Assembly (NCBI GenBank): GCA_020633895.1 | Contig: JACKCT010000002.1 | Location: forward strand, 1-64,000 | Direction: 5' to 3' | Origin: Deltaproteobacteria bacterium | Lineage (GTDB): Bacteria > Lernaellota > Lernaellaia > JACKCT01 | Length of the DNA stretch: 64,000 bases | Shown: in pieces, positions 52,333-61,206 of the stretch | How positions within the stretch are numbered: the stretch's first letter is position 1 | Layout: each line of letters starts with the position of its first letter | Program-made: the position numbers and the translations under genes | Notes under the pieces: model-generated | Told to the model about the DNA's origin: nothing | Database searches by the model: none | Seen by the model: the letters and a program-made list of their open reading frames with translations, nothing else

Positions 52333-54939
52333 TTAGAAGTTGAAGATGTCCTGGAGATCGACGCGGATTTCCGAATCGTTGGGGCCCACGGTGATCGTCT
52401 TCGTTACCGAGAACGCGGCGTCGTCGATCTGCACTTCGTACGTGCCGGGCGTCAGCTCGAATTCGACGCCTTTTTGATCGGCGGCGGTTTTCACGCCCAG
52501 GGCGCCCAGACCGATCTTGACGTTGTCGACGATCATCGGGCCGATGGTGGGCACCACGCGCACGGGGCGTTCGGGGGCGTCGGCGGCGGGCGCTTCATTG
52601 CGCGAGAGCCATGATTCGGTGGGCGCGGCCGGGGCCGCTTCCATGGCGCTGTCGTCCATCGCCACGGTCATGGACGTGGCCTCGGGCTCCTCGTCTTCGT
52701 CCTCGTCGTCGCCGGATTCGTTGAGGGCGTCCAGCGCGGCGATGGCGTCCTTCACCTCGTCGGGCAGGTCCTCGGGAGCCGGGGCCGGGGCGCTGGGGGC
52801 TTGCTCGGCTTGCTTGGCCTCTTCTTCGGCTTCCTCGGCGCCGGAGAAGGTCCAGTCGTCCTGGGAGGGTTCGGGTTCGTTCTCCTGGACCACGGTCGCG
52901 CCGGATTCGGCCGTGAAGGTGAACTCCTCGGCACGGTCCTCAACCGCGGTTCGGTGCTCGTTCGAGACGATCGGCTCGCCTTGAACTTGCGTCGCCCCGC
53001 CGATGGTTCCCGCCGGGACGGTGTTTTCCCCGGCGACCATCGTCGCCCCCTGGTCCAAGGTGTCCTCGCCCTCGGCGGCCATCGTCTGTTCGGCGCCCAC
53101 CTTGCCGGAAAGCACCTTGAGCGCGTTGTCCGCCGCCATCTGCACCGACTTATACTTGGACTTGCTCGCCTTCTTGAGCGGCTTGATGCACGACGCATCA
53201 CCGATGCGCGCCAGCGTGTTGCAAATGGCCGCCTCGAGTTTTTCCTTGCCCTTGCCCATGCCCAGGAAACCGCGCTTGGCCGTGAGAACGTCGCACAGTC
53301 CCTCGACGACTTCCTTGCCGCCGATCTTGCCCAGGGCCGAGACCACGGCGACTTCGATCTCCGGGTCGGCGTATTTGGCGAAGATGCCCTTGCCGTGCAG
53401 CATCTCCAGCAGCGGCGCGGCCATCAGCTTGTTTTCGTTGGCGCCGATGTCGATGACGCGGCTGCGGAAAAATTCCTTGGAAAATTCCGCCTTGGGGTTG
53501 GAGAACTCTTCGATGACCTTGTTTTCCGCCGCCGGACCGCCGATGCGCAGCAGGGCGCGGAACGCCTCTTCCTTCACGTCCTCGTTGTAGTGGGACAGGA
53601 ACGGCAGCAGCTTGATGACCGTCTTGGCGTTGCCGATTTCACCGGCCACCTGCAAAAACGGGATGCGGAAGGTCTCATCCATGTCCTCGGCCAACTCGGT
53701 GTAGATCTCGTTGAGGGCCGGGGCGCCGATCTGCTTGAGGACCTTGACCACGCGACGCAGCACCGCCGGATCCTCGGAGGTGTAAATCAGGTCCACCAAC
53801 TCGGCGACGGGCTTGTCCCCCATGCGCGACAGGGCGGTCATCGGCCCCTGTTCGCTGTGGACGTCCGCGGCTTCGAGTTCCTTGACCAGCGACTTGACCG
53901 CGCCCGGACTGGCGATATTGCCGATGGCCGTTTCGGCCCGCTTACGCACCGCCGGGTTGGTGGCGCCGCCCTTGGTGTGCGTGTCGAAGCCTTGGATGAT
54001 CTCCATGGCCTTGTCGTATTCGCCGCGCGCGATATGCACCTGGGCGGCCTGCTCCAGACCTCCGGCCAGGGCGGCGAAGACCTGGGGGTCGTCCTCCCGG
54101 GTGAGTTGGTCGACCATCTTGTCGCCGACCTCGTCGTGCAGGCCGTAGAGGGTATAGTCCACCGCGTTGTTGGCGATCTGGGAAAACGTCTTGGCCGAAC
54201 GCAGGCGGTCCGCGGCGTTGTCGGAAAACAGCGTCTCGCCCAGTTTGTGCAGGATCTGCTCGGTCATATTTCCCTGCTTGGTGTAGGCCAGGTTCGTCAC
54301 CATGGTGGCCAGGTCGCCGACCTTCTGCAGGGCGTCCACGTCGAGCTGGGAGATGATGTTCGCCTTCTGGAGCAACTCGTCCACGTTGAGCTGCTCGAGC
54401 TGGCGGCGCAGATCGTCGCTCATCTCGGTTTTGATAATAACGTCGTCGAGAACCAACTGGCTGGAGATGGTGATGCGACGCACCCCCATGCGCTTGAGGG
54501 CGCGGGCCAGATTCTTTTGTGTGACGATTTCCTTGGCGGGCTTGCGGAAGTATTCCAGGAAGTTTTGAAATTCGTCCTTGGTCACGCCGGCGCGGAATTC
54601 CATCGTGCGGACGTTGCGTTCGGTGAGGTAGACGGTGAACGCCTGGAGGAAATCCTGCTTGGCCGATCCCATGGGGATAATGGCCTTGTTGACTTGGATG
54701 TTGCCCTGGACCAGGACGATTTCCAATTGCTTATGCGTGCGCACCCAGTCGAAAAGGGGCTTGTAAGCGTCGCCGATCGCGTCGAGGACCACTTGGTTGA
54801 TGGTGGGGTATTGGGCGAACTTGCCCAGGGCGTTCATCAAGCCCTTGACGATTTCGACGAACTTGGATTCTTCCTGGGCGGACAACGCGCGGGCTTCGCC
54901 CCCGATGATGACGCTGCCGCGAGTTTCTCCGGACTGCAT
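52333..54939 (-). CDS. Large HEAT-repeat protein with C-terminal PEGA-like domain
   Basis: This protein of about 868 residues has an N-terminal region (about 10-230; FDWVRTHKQLEIVLVQGN, then FQNFLEYFRK), many HEAT-type helical repeats (about 230-640: RLRSAKTFSQIANNAVDY, FRALLRIGGPAAENKVIEEF, AVVSALGKIGGKEVVEGL), an acidic low-complexity linker (about 650-790) and a C-terminal beta domain with FELTPGTYEVQIDDA, like a PEGA domain. It is cytosolic, without a signal. ATG 54939 is preferred because the upstream frame overlaps the promoter at 55012. HEAT proteins bind partners; this one probably scaffolds a signalling or motility complex, which is inference. Confidence 0.8.
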   Translation of the reverse strand: MQSGETRGSVIIGGEARALSAQEESKFVEIVKGLMNALGKFAQYPTINQVVLDAIGDAYKPLFDWVRTHKQLEIVLVQGNIQVNKAIIPMGSAKQDFLQAFTVYLTERNVRTMEFRAGVTKDEFQNFLEYFRKPAKEIVTQKNLARALKRMGVRRITISSQLVLDDVIIKTEMSDDLRRQLEQLNVDELLQKANIISQLDVDALQKVGDLATMVTNLAYTKQGNMTEQILHKLGETLFSDNAADRLRSAKTFSQIANNAVDYTLYGLHDEVGDKMVDQLTREDDPQVFAALAGGLEQAAQVHIARGEYDKAMEIIQGFDTHTKGGATNPAVRKRAETAIGNIASPGAVKSLVKELEAADVHSEQGPMTALSRMGDKPVAELVDLIYTSEDPAVLRRVVKVLKQIGAPALNEIYTELAEDMDETFRIPFLQVAGEIGNAKTVIKLLPFLSHYNEDVKEEAFRALLRIGGPAAENKVIEEFSNPKAEFSKEFFRSRVIDIGANENKLMAAPLLEMLHGKGIFAKYADPEIEVAVVSALGKIGGKEVVEGLCDVLTAKRGFLGMGKGKEKLEAAICNTLARIGDASCIKPLKKASKSKYKSVQMAADNALKVLSGKVGAEQTMAAEGEDTLDQGATMVAGENTVPAGTIGGATQVQGEPIVSNEHRTAVEDRAEEFTFTAESGATVVQENEPEPSQDDWTFSGAEEAEEEAKQAEQAPSAPAPAPEDLPDEVKDAIAALDALNESGDDEDEDEEPEATSMTVAMDDSAMEAAPAAPTESWLSRNEAPAADAPERPVRVVPTIGPMIVDNVKIGLGALGVKTAADQKGVEFELTPGTYEVQIDDAAFSVTKTITVGPNDSEIRVDLQDIFNF

Positions 54940-55011
54940 AAGTTGGCCCCCGACGGCGCTCAATATGGCCCCGCGCCTGATGCTGTCGCTTCGTGTCCGA
55001 GATTTTTCAAA

Positions 55012-55040
55012 ACTATAAACGGCCCGGGTGCGCCTTTCAA
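55012..55040 (-). promoter_or_regulatory. Sigma-70-type promoter for the HEAT-repeat gene
   Basis: On the minus strand TTGAAA, a 17-base spacer, TATAGT. The predicted leader is about 65 bases to 54939. Confidence 0.65.
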
Positions 55041-55090
55041 GCAATTTGGCGCGACGACCGGCGGGGCATCGGCCGATTTTTCGCCAAAGA

Positions 55091-55118
55091 AAACCCCCGG
55101 CCCATGGGCCGGGGGTTT
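55091..55118 (-). terminator. Intrinsic terminator (perfect 28-base palindrome)
   Basis: AAACCCCCGGCCC and GGGCCGGGGGTTT pair around AT. On the minus strand the stem ends in TTTTCTTT. It closes the Thr-stalk gene that ends at 55142. Confidence 0.9.
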
Positions 55119-55141
55119 GGCGTTACCGCTTGGGGCCGCGG

Positions 55142-57400
55142 CTACTCTTCGCCGAGGGCCTTGAGATAGAGGCTTTCCAGGAAGAGCTGGACTTCCGGCT
55201 CGCTCAGGATGCCGCCCAGCAGATCCTCCAGGTTCAGGTTGGTCCAGATGTTCACGTTCATGTTGTTGTAACCGAGCAGATTGATCGGGTTGAACTCGTC
55301 GATGGACACGCCGCCGGGCAGGTCCACGCCGATGACCACGGCCAGGTCCGTCGGGTCGGGCGTGATGCCCAGGTCGTCCTCGGGGAAGTCCACCTCGTCG
55401 GCGCTGCCGTCCACCAGGGCCACGGCGACCGGGCCGTTGGTGGGAATGAGCAGCACCACGTAGGCGTCGGCCGTGGCGGAGCCGCTGCCGTCCTCGGCCC
55501 AGAAGACCGTGGCGTCGGCGTCGTCATAGCCCGACGAGAGCGGGTCGAACTGGCTGAGCATGGTCGCCGTGTTGATGGAATAGCCGCCGGCCAGGTCGCC
55601 GGTGGTGTCGGCGAAGCGGGCCGCGATGGAGAAGGCCAGGGACTCGCCGCCGTTTTGCAGCGACTCGGTGGCCATGACCATGACCATGTAGTCGGACAGA
55701 GTGCCCATGTTTTCGTAGGGCAGGGACAGGCTCTTGGACGGCGTGGACGACGACGGAGCGAAGTCCAGACCCAGGGGATAGAAGGCGCGGTTGGGCACCT
55801 CGGCGACGGAGACGCCCAGGTAATCCACGCCGTCGGTTGTGTTGGTCAGCGAGATCGCCGAGTTACCGTCGTTGACCGCCAGGACGTCGATGTCCGGCTC
55901 GCCGCTGCCGTTCCAGTCGGTTTCGGCGCCGGCATAGTCGATCTTCAGGTTGTCGAACGCGGCGGCCACGATCGCCGGGATATCCGGATCGTCGCCCAGC
56001 GCGGGTCCGAGGATCGCCAGCAACTTGCTGAGCGAGAGGGTGACGCCTTCGATGGGCTGCACAACGTTGGCCGTGTTGACGGGCACGGTGTACTGCTCGT
56101 TTTCGCCTTCCACCTGGAAGGAGAGTTCGCCGATGCTGATGCCGTAGTCCATCTCCGGCAGATAGATGTTCGTCGGCAGCGGGAGCGGATCGTCGCCGAG
56201 CACATCAATCAGCAAACCGAAGGTGGTCGAGGACAGCAGGCCGTTGAGATCCGTCTGAATCAGACCCTGACGCGAGATACCCGGCAGCGCCAGACCCAGG
56301 AAGATCGGCTTGCCGAGGCCGAGTTGGATCAGGCTCGGCTGCTTAAGGCCCAGCGGGCTGCTGTTGCTCAGGAAGTCGCCGCCGCTGTGGTCGACGTACG
56401 TTCCGCCCGCATCATCCGGACGCAGTCGGAAATACTGCACCGCGGCGTCCACATCCACATAACCCCAGGCGGTGTAGCCGTCGTCCACGGCGAAGATTCC
56501 CAGCGGAGCGCCCGTGGAAATCACGGCCTTGCCATCCGAGTCGGTGGACTGCGTCGCCTTGGTGGGGCTGTCATTGTAGACCGTCGCACCCTCGATCGGC
56601 AGGCACGTTACGTCGTCGAAAACATAGACCGTCACATTCGACGAGATCGATCCACCGCCGATCAGGTTGCCGTTGCCGATCCCCATCGGATCCGGTGTCG
56701 GGCAGGTCAGGGGCGTCGTCGGCCCGAAGGTCGTCGTGGTCGTCGTCGTGGTGGTCGTCACCGTCGTCGTGGTGGTCGTCGGCGGTGTGGTGGTGGTTGT
56801 CGTCGTGACCGGAGTGGTCGTGGTTGTCGTCGACGCCGCCGTGGTGGTGGTTGTCGACGGGGCCGTCGTCGTTGTGGTCGACGCGGCTGTGGTCGTGGTT
56901 GTGGACGGCGCGGTCGTGGTGGTGGTCGACGCCGCCGTCGTTGTCGTCGTGGACGGTGCGGTCGTTGTGGTGGTCGACGCGGCTGTGGTGGTGGTGGTCG
57001 ACGGAGCCGTCGTCGTGGTTGTGGACGGCGCGGTCGTTGTCGTCGTGGACGCCTCGGTGGTCGTCGTTGTCGAGGTGTCGACCGTCGTCGTGGTCGTCGA
57101 GCCGACGGTGGTGGTTGTCGTCGTGCCGGTATCGTCATCGCCGGTGTCATCGTCCGCGGTGTCGTCATCAGCTGTGTCGTCGTCGGACGTATCATCATCC
57201 GCTGTGTCGTCGTCAGTCGTGTCGTCGTCAGTCGTGTCGTCGTCATCGTCGTCGCTGGGCAACGTCGTGTCGTCATCGTCATCGACGGGCACGCGGGAGT
57301 CGTCGTCATCGTCGTCGCCGCCGCACGCCGCGGCCATCGACATGACGCCGATCATCAGAATGATCAACAAATACAGGGGAAACCTACGATTCATGCGCAT
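55142..57400 (-). CDS. Thr-stalk surface lipoprotein A
   Basis: This 752-residue lipoprotein (lipobox MAAAC, Cys26) has a run of Asp-rich repeats, then a Thr stalk of about 150 residues built from 8-residue units STTTTTAP/STTTTTAA. After FGPTT comes a Cys-containing beta domain (VYVFDDVTCLPIEGATVY), then a large conserved domain with LGKPIFLGLALPG, NDGNSAISL and AFYPLGLDFAPSSS. The stalk may be O-glycosylated and hold the head away from the membrane. ATG 57400 has GGAGGG upstream. It is a paralogue of the next gene, with a nearly identical tract at 55620-55764. Confidence 0.85.
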   Translation of the reverse strand: MRMNRRFPLYLLIILMIGVMSMAAACGGDDDDDDSRVPVDDDDDTTLPSDDDDDDTTDDDTTDDDTADDDTSDDDTADDDTADDDTGDDDTGTTTTTTVGSTTTTTVDTSTTTTTEASTTTTTAPSTTTTTAPSTTTTTAASTTTTTAPSTTTTTAASTTTTTAPSTTTTTAASTTTTTAPSTTTTTAASTTTTTTPVTTTTTTTPPTTTTTTVTTTTTTTTTTFGPTTPLTCPTPDPMGIGNGNLIGGGSISSNVTVYVFDDVTCLPIEGATVYNDSPTKATQSTDSDGKAVISTGAPLGIFAVDDGYTAWGYVDVDAAVQYFRLRPDDAGGTYVDHSGGDFLSNSSPLGLKQPSLIQLGLGKPIFLGLALPGISRQGLIQTDLNGLLSSTTFGLLIDVLGDDPLPLPTNIYLPEMDYGISIGELSFQVEGENEQYTVPVNTANVVQPIEGVTLSLSKLLAILGPALGDDPDIPAIVAAAFDNLKIDYAGAETDWNGSGEPDIDVLAVNDGNSAISLTNTTDGVDYLGVSVAEVPNRAFYPLGLDFAPSSSTPSKSLSLPYENMGTLSDYMVMVMATESLQNGGESLAFSIAARFADTTGDLAGGYSINTATMLSQFDPLSSGYDDADATVFWAEDGSGSATADAYVVLLIPTNGPVAVALVDGSADEVDFPEDDLGITPDPTDLAVVIGVDLPGGVSIDEFNPINLLGYNNMNVNIWTNLNLEDLLGGILSEPEVQLFLESLYLKALGEE
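56720..57125 (-). repeat. 24-base repeat coding TTTTTAPS/TTTTTAAS units
   Basis: About ten in-frame 24-base units encode alternating STTTTTAP and STTTTTAA in the stalk of protein A, flanked by less regular Thr runs. Codons for Thr vary (ACG/ACC/ACA/ACT), so repeats are kept at the protein level. Confidence 0.85.
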
Positions 57401-57600
57401 CTCATCCCTCCAGGAGCGAGTCAAATATTCATGGCGAGCGCGAAAGACGCCCGCCGTCATCCGTGTCGCGACGAATTGTCCCCGAAAAATTCAGACGCAA
57501 TTTCAATAGCGATATGCATCGCATATTGCGCGACGCCGGGCAAGGAAAAATCGCCGGTCGCCCCTCACAAATCGCAAATTTGCCCTCATCCGGCAAACAC

Positions 57601-57631
57601 AAAAACAAACCCCCGGCTTTTAAACCGGGGG
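57601..57631 (-). terminator. Intrinsic terminator
   Basis: CCCCCGG/CCGGGGG around an 8-base loop. On the minus strand the stem is followed by TTTGTTTTT. It lies after the gene ending at 57662, and the stem resembles that of the terminator at 55091. Confidence 0.85.
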
Positions 57632-57661
57632 TCGTCGTTTGTCGCGATCAAAGGGGAGGGC

Positions 57662-59911
57662 CTATTCGGCGTACTCCATGAGCGAGTCGATCATCAGCAG
57701 CATGCCGGGCTCTTCGAGGATGCCTCCGAAGAGGGTGTCCACGTTGAGGTTGGTCCAGATGTTCACGTTGGCGTTGTTGTATCCCAGCAGGTTGAAGGGA
57801 TTGAACTCGTCCACGCTCACACCGGTCGGCAGGTCGGCGCCGATGACGATGGCCACGTCGTCCAGGCTCGGGATGATGCCCAGCTCGTTGCAGGGGAAGG
57901 CCACCGAATCCTGGGAAGGATCGACCACCGCGTAGACCGCCGGGCCGTCAACCGGGTCGAGCAGGACCACGTACACGTCGGCGTCGGCCGAGCCGCTGCC
58001 GTCCTCGGCCCAGTAGACCTCGCAGGCCAGGTCGTCGTAGCCCGTGGAGAGCGGGTCGAACTGGCTGAGCATGGTCGTGGTGTCGACGGTGTAGCCGCCG
58101 GCCAGTTGGCTGGTCGTGTCGGCGAAGCGAGCCGCGATGGAGAAGGCCAGGGACTCGCCGCCGTTTTGCAGCGACTCGGTGGCCATGACCATGACCATGT
58201 AGTCGGACAGGCTGCCCATGTTTTCGTAGGGCAGGGACAGGCTCTTGGACGGCGTGGACGACGACGGAGCGAAGTCGATGCCGATCGGGTAGAAGGCGCG
58301 GTTGGGCACCTCGGCGACGGAGACGCCCAGGTAATCCACGCCGTCGATCGTGTTGGTCAGCGAGATCGCCGAATTGCCGTCGTTGACCGCCAGGACGTCG
58401 ATGTCCGGGGCGCCGATGCCGTTCCAGTCGGTCTTGGCGCCGGCGTAGTCGATCTTCAGATTGTCGAACACCGAGGCGACGATCGCCGGGATGTCGGGCT
58501 CGTCACCCAGTGCCGGTCCGAGGATGGACAGCAGCTTGCCCAGGCTCATGGTCACGCCTTCGATCGGGTTGGCCGCGTCTTCGTCGTCGATGGGCACCGT
58601 GAAGGTCTCGTTCTTGCCGTAGACGTTGAAGGACAGGTCGCCGATGTTCAGGCCGTAGTCCATCTCGGGCATGTAGATGTTGGCCGGCAGCGGCGTGGGT
58701 TCGTCGCCGATGGCGTCGATCAGGAAATCGAAGGTGGTCGTCGAGAACATCTCGTCCATCTTGGTCTGGAAGAACTGCGCGCGACCGAAGCCGGGCAGGG
58801 CCACACCCAGGAAGATCGGCTTGCCCAGCGTGAGCTGCAGCAGACCGGGCTGCTTGAGGTTGAGCGCGCTGCCGCCGCTCAGGAAGCGGCCGCCGGTGCG
58901 GTCGACGATTTCGGCCGGCGCTTCTTCGACCGGGGCCGTGATCAGGCGCATGTATTGCACCGAGGCGTCAACCGAGTTGTAGGTCCAGGCGATGTAGCCG
59001 TCGGCCCCGGCGGTGATGCTGGTCGGGCCGTCAGTGGAAACGATGGCCAAGCCGTCGGCGCCGGTGGTCTGCGTTCCGCCGGACGTGATCACCGAGGCGC
59101 CGGCCAGGGGCTGGCAGGTGTCGTCGTCGAACACATAGACCTCGACCTGGTTCACGATGGCGCCGCCGCCGGTCATGTTACCGCCGCCCAGACCCGCGGG
59201 ATCGGGCAAGCCGCAGACCAGCGCCGTAGTCGGACCGAACGTGGTCGTGGTCGTGGACGTCGTGGTCGTCACCGTCGTGGTCGTGGACGTCGTCGTGGTC
59301 GACGTGGTGGTTGTTGTCGTTGTTGTCGTCGTGGTCGTGGACGTCGTCGTCGTGGTGGTCGTCGACGTTGTCGTCGTGGTGGTCGTGGACGTCGTCGTCG
59401 TAGTGGTCGTCGACGTCGTCGTCGTGGTGGTCGTCGACGTCGTCGTTGTGGTGGTCGTGGACGTCGTTGTCGTGGTGGTCGTCGACGTCGTTGTCGTAGT
59501 GGTGGTCGACGTCGTTGTCGTAGTGGTCGTGGACGTCGTCGTCGTCGTCGTCGTCGTGGACGTCGTCGTCGTAGTAGTGGTCGTGGTCGGGGGCGCCGTC
59601 GTCGTGGTGGACGTGGTGGTCGTCGTCGTTGTGGTCGTCGGCATCGTCGTGGTTGTCGTCGACGTGGACGTGGTGGTCGTCGTGGTCGGCTGCGTCGTCG
59701 TTGTCGTAGTCGGCGGCGCCGTCGTGGTTGTCGTCGTCGGAGCCACGGTGGTGGTCGTGGTCGTGGGCTGCGTCGTGGTGGTGGTCGTCGACGCCATGGT
59801 CGTGGTCGTCGTCGTGCTGTCATCGTCGTCGTCGCCGGGGTTAAAACCGCCGAACAGCCAGATGATGATAATCAGAAAAAGGATAATGGGCTGAATTTTC
59901 AACGACGACAT
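57662..59911 (-). CDS. Thr-stalk surface protein B (no lipobox Cys)
   Basis: This 749-residue paralogue of the preceding gene starts with a hydrophobic helix (IQPIILFLIIIIWLFGGF, about 6-23) then NPGDDDDD, with no Cys for lipidation, so it is held as a signal anchor or processed differently. A Thr stalk of about 190 residues (8-residue STTTTTTT units) is followed by FGPTT, a Cys-containing beta domain (VYVFDDDTCQPLAGASVI) and the same large C-terminal domain. ATG 59911 has AAGGAG upstream. Function: probably an outward-facing adhesin or binding protein. Confidence 0.85.
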   Translation of the reverse strand: MSSLKIQPIILFLIIIIWLFGGFNPGDDDDDSTTTTTTMASTTTTTTQPTTTTTTVAPTTTTTTAPPTTTTTTQPTTTTTTSTSTTTTTMPTTTTTTTTTSTTTTAPPTTTTTTTTTSTTTTTTTTSTTTTTTTSTTTTTTTSTTTTTTTSTTTTTTTSTTTTTTTSTTTTTTTSTTTTTTTSTTTTTTTSTTTTTTTTTTTTSTTTTSTTTTVTTTTSTTTTTFGPTTALVCGLPDPAGLGGGNMTGGGAIVNQVEVYVFDDDTCQPLAGASVITSGGTQTTGADGLAIVSTDGPTSITAGADGYIAWTYNSVDASVQYMRLITAPVEEAPAEIVDRTGGRFLSGGSALNLKQPGLLQLTLGKPIFLGVALPGFGRAQFFQTKMDEMFSTTTFDFLIDAIGDEPTPLPANIYMPEMDYGLNIGDLSFNVYGKNETFTVPIDDEDAANPIEGVTMSLGKLLSILGPALGDEPDIPAIVASVFDNLKIDYAGAKTDWNGIGAPDIDVLAVNDGNSAISLTNTIDGVDYLGVSVAEVPNRAFYPIGIDFAPSSSTPSKSLSLPYENMGSLSDYMVMVMATESLQNGGESLAFSIAARFADTTSQLAGGYTVDTTTMLSQFDPLSTGYDDLACEVYWAEDGSGSADADVYVVLLDPVDGPAVYAVVDPSQDSVAFPCNELGIIPSLDDVAIVIGADLPTGVSVDEFNPFNLLGYNNANVNIWTNLNVDTLFGGILEEPGMLLMIDSLMEYAE
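59235..59815 (-). repeat. 24-base repeat coding STTTTTTT stalk units
   Basis: Near-perfect 24-base in-frame units encode a long Thr-rich stalk in protein B, about 190 residues in all. The period could mislead a CRISPR search, but there are no spacers. Confidence 0.85.
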
Positions 59912-60357
59912 CCGTGTTTCTCCTTAGAAACGTTGACGCGGACGCACCCCAAGGGTCCGCCCTCCAAAACACATCTTCACAGCCGTCGCCTCCGCCTTAT
60001 CCGGCGAAAACGTCGGCAAAGAGTTCATATCGAATCAATAAGTCACGCGGTGCGGGGGAGCGACGGCCCAGGGTCGCCATTCGCCAAAATTCCCCTCATC
60101 CCATAAACCCAAGGGCGAGACTCATCGCCCAACGCAACAAACCGTCCCGACGCGAGGCATTCGCCTTCAACCCCATCGGAACGTGGAACTACATATTGTC
60201 GAAAATCGAGCGAGCGATCTTTGCCATGGTTTGAATAAAAACTCAAGAAAAAATTGAGCGGCGGTCATGTGAGGCCGGGATGGCGTGCTCATCGACGGAA
60301 AATGAAAACGCCGCCCGAGGGCGGCGCTGTCGTCGTGCAAAAAGGGCCCTGGGGTGA
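59912..60357. other. Intergenic region, 446 bases
   Basis: It holds the upstream region of protein B and the terminator at 60303-60326. No gene, tRNA or clear promoter was found; plus-strand frames here lack a ribosome site and look like chance openings. Confidence 0.5.
60303..60326 (-). terminator. Intrinsic terminator
   Basis: CGCCGCCC/GGGCGGCG with a 2-base loop. On the minus strand TTTTCATTTTC follows. Confidence 0.8.
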
Positions 60358-61017
60358 TTATTCGGCGGGAACGACAACCACCGCGTCGATCTCCGGGCCG
60401 TAGTAGGAATCGTCCGGCGCCAAACTCACGAAACGCAGGTCCGTTTCGTCGCCGACGGTCAGATCGCCGTCGATCTCAACTTCCTCGGTGAGCCAGCCCA
60501 TATCTTCCTGCGTCTTGCCCGTGGTGTCGAATTCCCACGTCCCCAGGGATTCGTCGCCCCAGAAGATTTCGAATTCCTTCACGCCCAGTCCGCCGTCGGC
60601 GTTGCCGGCGTAGCAGAATTTCAGGACGTAGGCTTCTCCGGCCTCGGTGGCCAGGGTCTGCGACACGCCGCCCAGATCCAGGTTGTTCAGATCCACGGAC
60701 TGCGTCCCGTGCCCGGCCTGCAAAAGCGTGCCGACCAGGTCGACCCCTTTGTCGGTGACGGTCCACTCGTCGATAGTGGCGTCGGCGGCAAGGGCCAGGA
60801 AAGGCCGATCCAGTTGGGGCGTTTCGAAGCTGGAGTTGGAAACGAGATTGCCGTCCTCGTTCAAATCCACCGTGCATGTGGCGGCTTGCTGCGTGCCGCC
60901 CTGCGTTTCGTCGTCGTCATCGTCGCCGCTCTCGCAAGCGATTGCCGCGGCCAGTAGGCCGACGAGCATCACGCCCAGGCCGAAGAAAAATCCCCGCGTT
61001 TCCGCGAAATTCGTCAT
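60358..61017 (-). CDS. DUF642-like lipoprotein 1
   Basis: This 219-residue lipoprotein (lipobox AAIAC, Cys28) has a short Asp run, then a single beta-sandwich domain of about 165 residues: GNLVSNSSFETP, DLVGTLLQAGHGTQSVDLNN, YVLKFCYAGNADGG, VKEFEIFWGDESLGTWEFDT and YYGPEIDAVVVVPAE. The N-x-SFE start and SVDLNN segment resemble DUF642/choice-of-anchor C domains, associated with carbohydrate or cell-wall binding. ATG 61017 has GGGAGA upstream. First of three tandem paralogues. Each has its own terminator. Confidence 0.85.
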   Translation of the reverse strand: MTNFAETRGFFFGLGVMLVGLLAAAIACESGDDDDDETQGGTQQAATCTVDLNEDGNLVSNSSFETPQLDRPFLALAADATIDEWTVTDKGVDLVGTLLQAGHGTQSVDLNNLDLGGVSQTLATEAGEAYVLKFCYAGNADGGLGVKEFEIFWGDESLGTWEFDTTGKTQEDMGWLTEEVEIDGDLTVGDETDLRFVSLAPDDSYYGPEIDAVVVVPAE

Positions 61018-61089
61018 TGTCCGTCTCCCGTGGTGAAATTCATGCATGCAGTTCGGGTCGGCCGACGTGCGCGAACCCGGCTGACCGAC

Positions 61090-61117
61090 AGTCTGGGTAA
61101 TTTCCGGCGCTCGTCAA
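61090..61117 (-). promoter_or_regulatory. Shared promoter-like motif TTGACG-N16-CAGACT (copy 1)
   Basis: On the minus strand the hexamers lie 72 bases before the start of DUF642-like gene 1. The same pair with a 16-base spacer and identical CCCAGACT context occurs before gene 3 at 62916. Confidence 0.45.
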
Positions 61118-61147
61118 CGAAAATTGCCGTAGCCAATTGCCACACGA

Positions 61148-61175
61148 ATAAAATAGCGCCGCCCGAAGACGGCGC
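61148..61175 (-). terminator. Intrinsic terminator
   Basis: GCGCCG/CGGCGC around an 8-base loop. On the minus strand TATTTTATT follows. It ends DUF642-like gene 2. Confidence 0.8.
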
Positions 61176-61206
61176 CATCGTGGTTGGTTGGAGATCGGCG
61201 ATTCGC

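Noticed and set aside
59235-59815. CRISPR-like regular 24-base repeats
   Set aside because: Units are contiguous with no spacers and keep the reading frame of a Thr-rich stalk; no cas genes are near.
55028-60106. Very long plus-strand open frame (about 1690 codons) across the stalk genes
   Set aside because: It is antisense to two clear surface-protein genes. The translation is Val/Arg repeats created by the Thr repeats of the true genes, and it runs through two intrinsic terminators.
59914-60234. Plus-strand ORF of 106 codons upstream of stalk protein B
   Set aside because: No ribosome site or family; composition is that of non-coding DNA.
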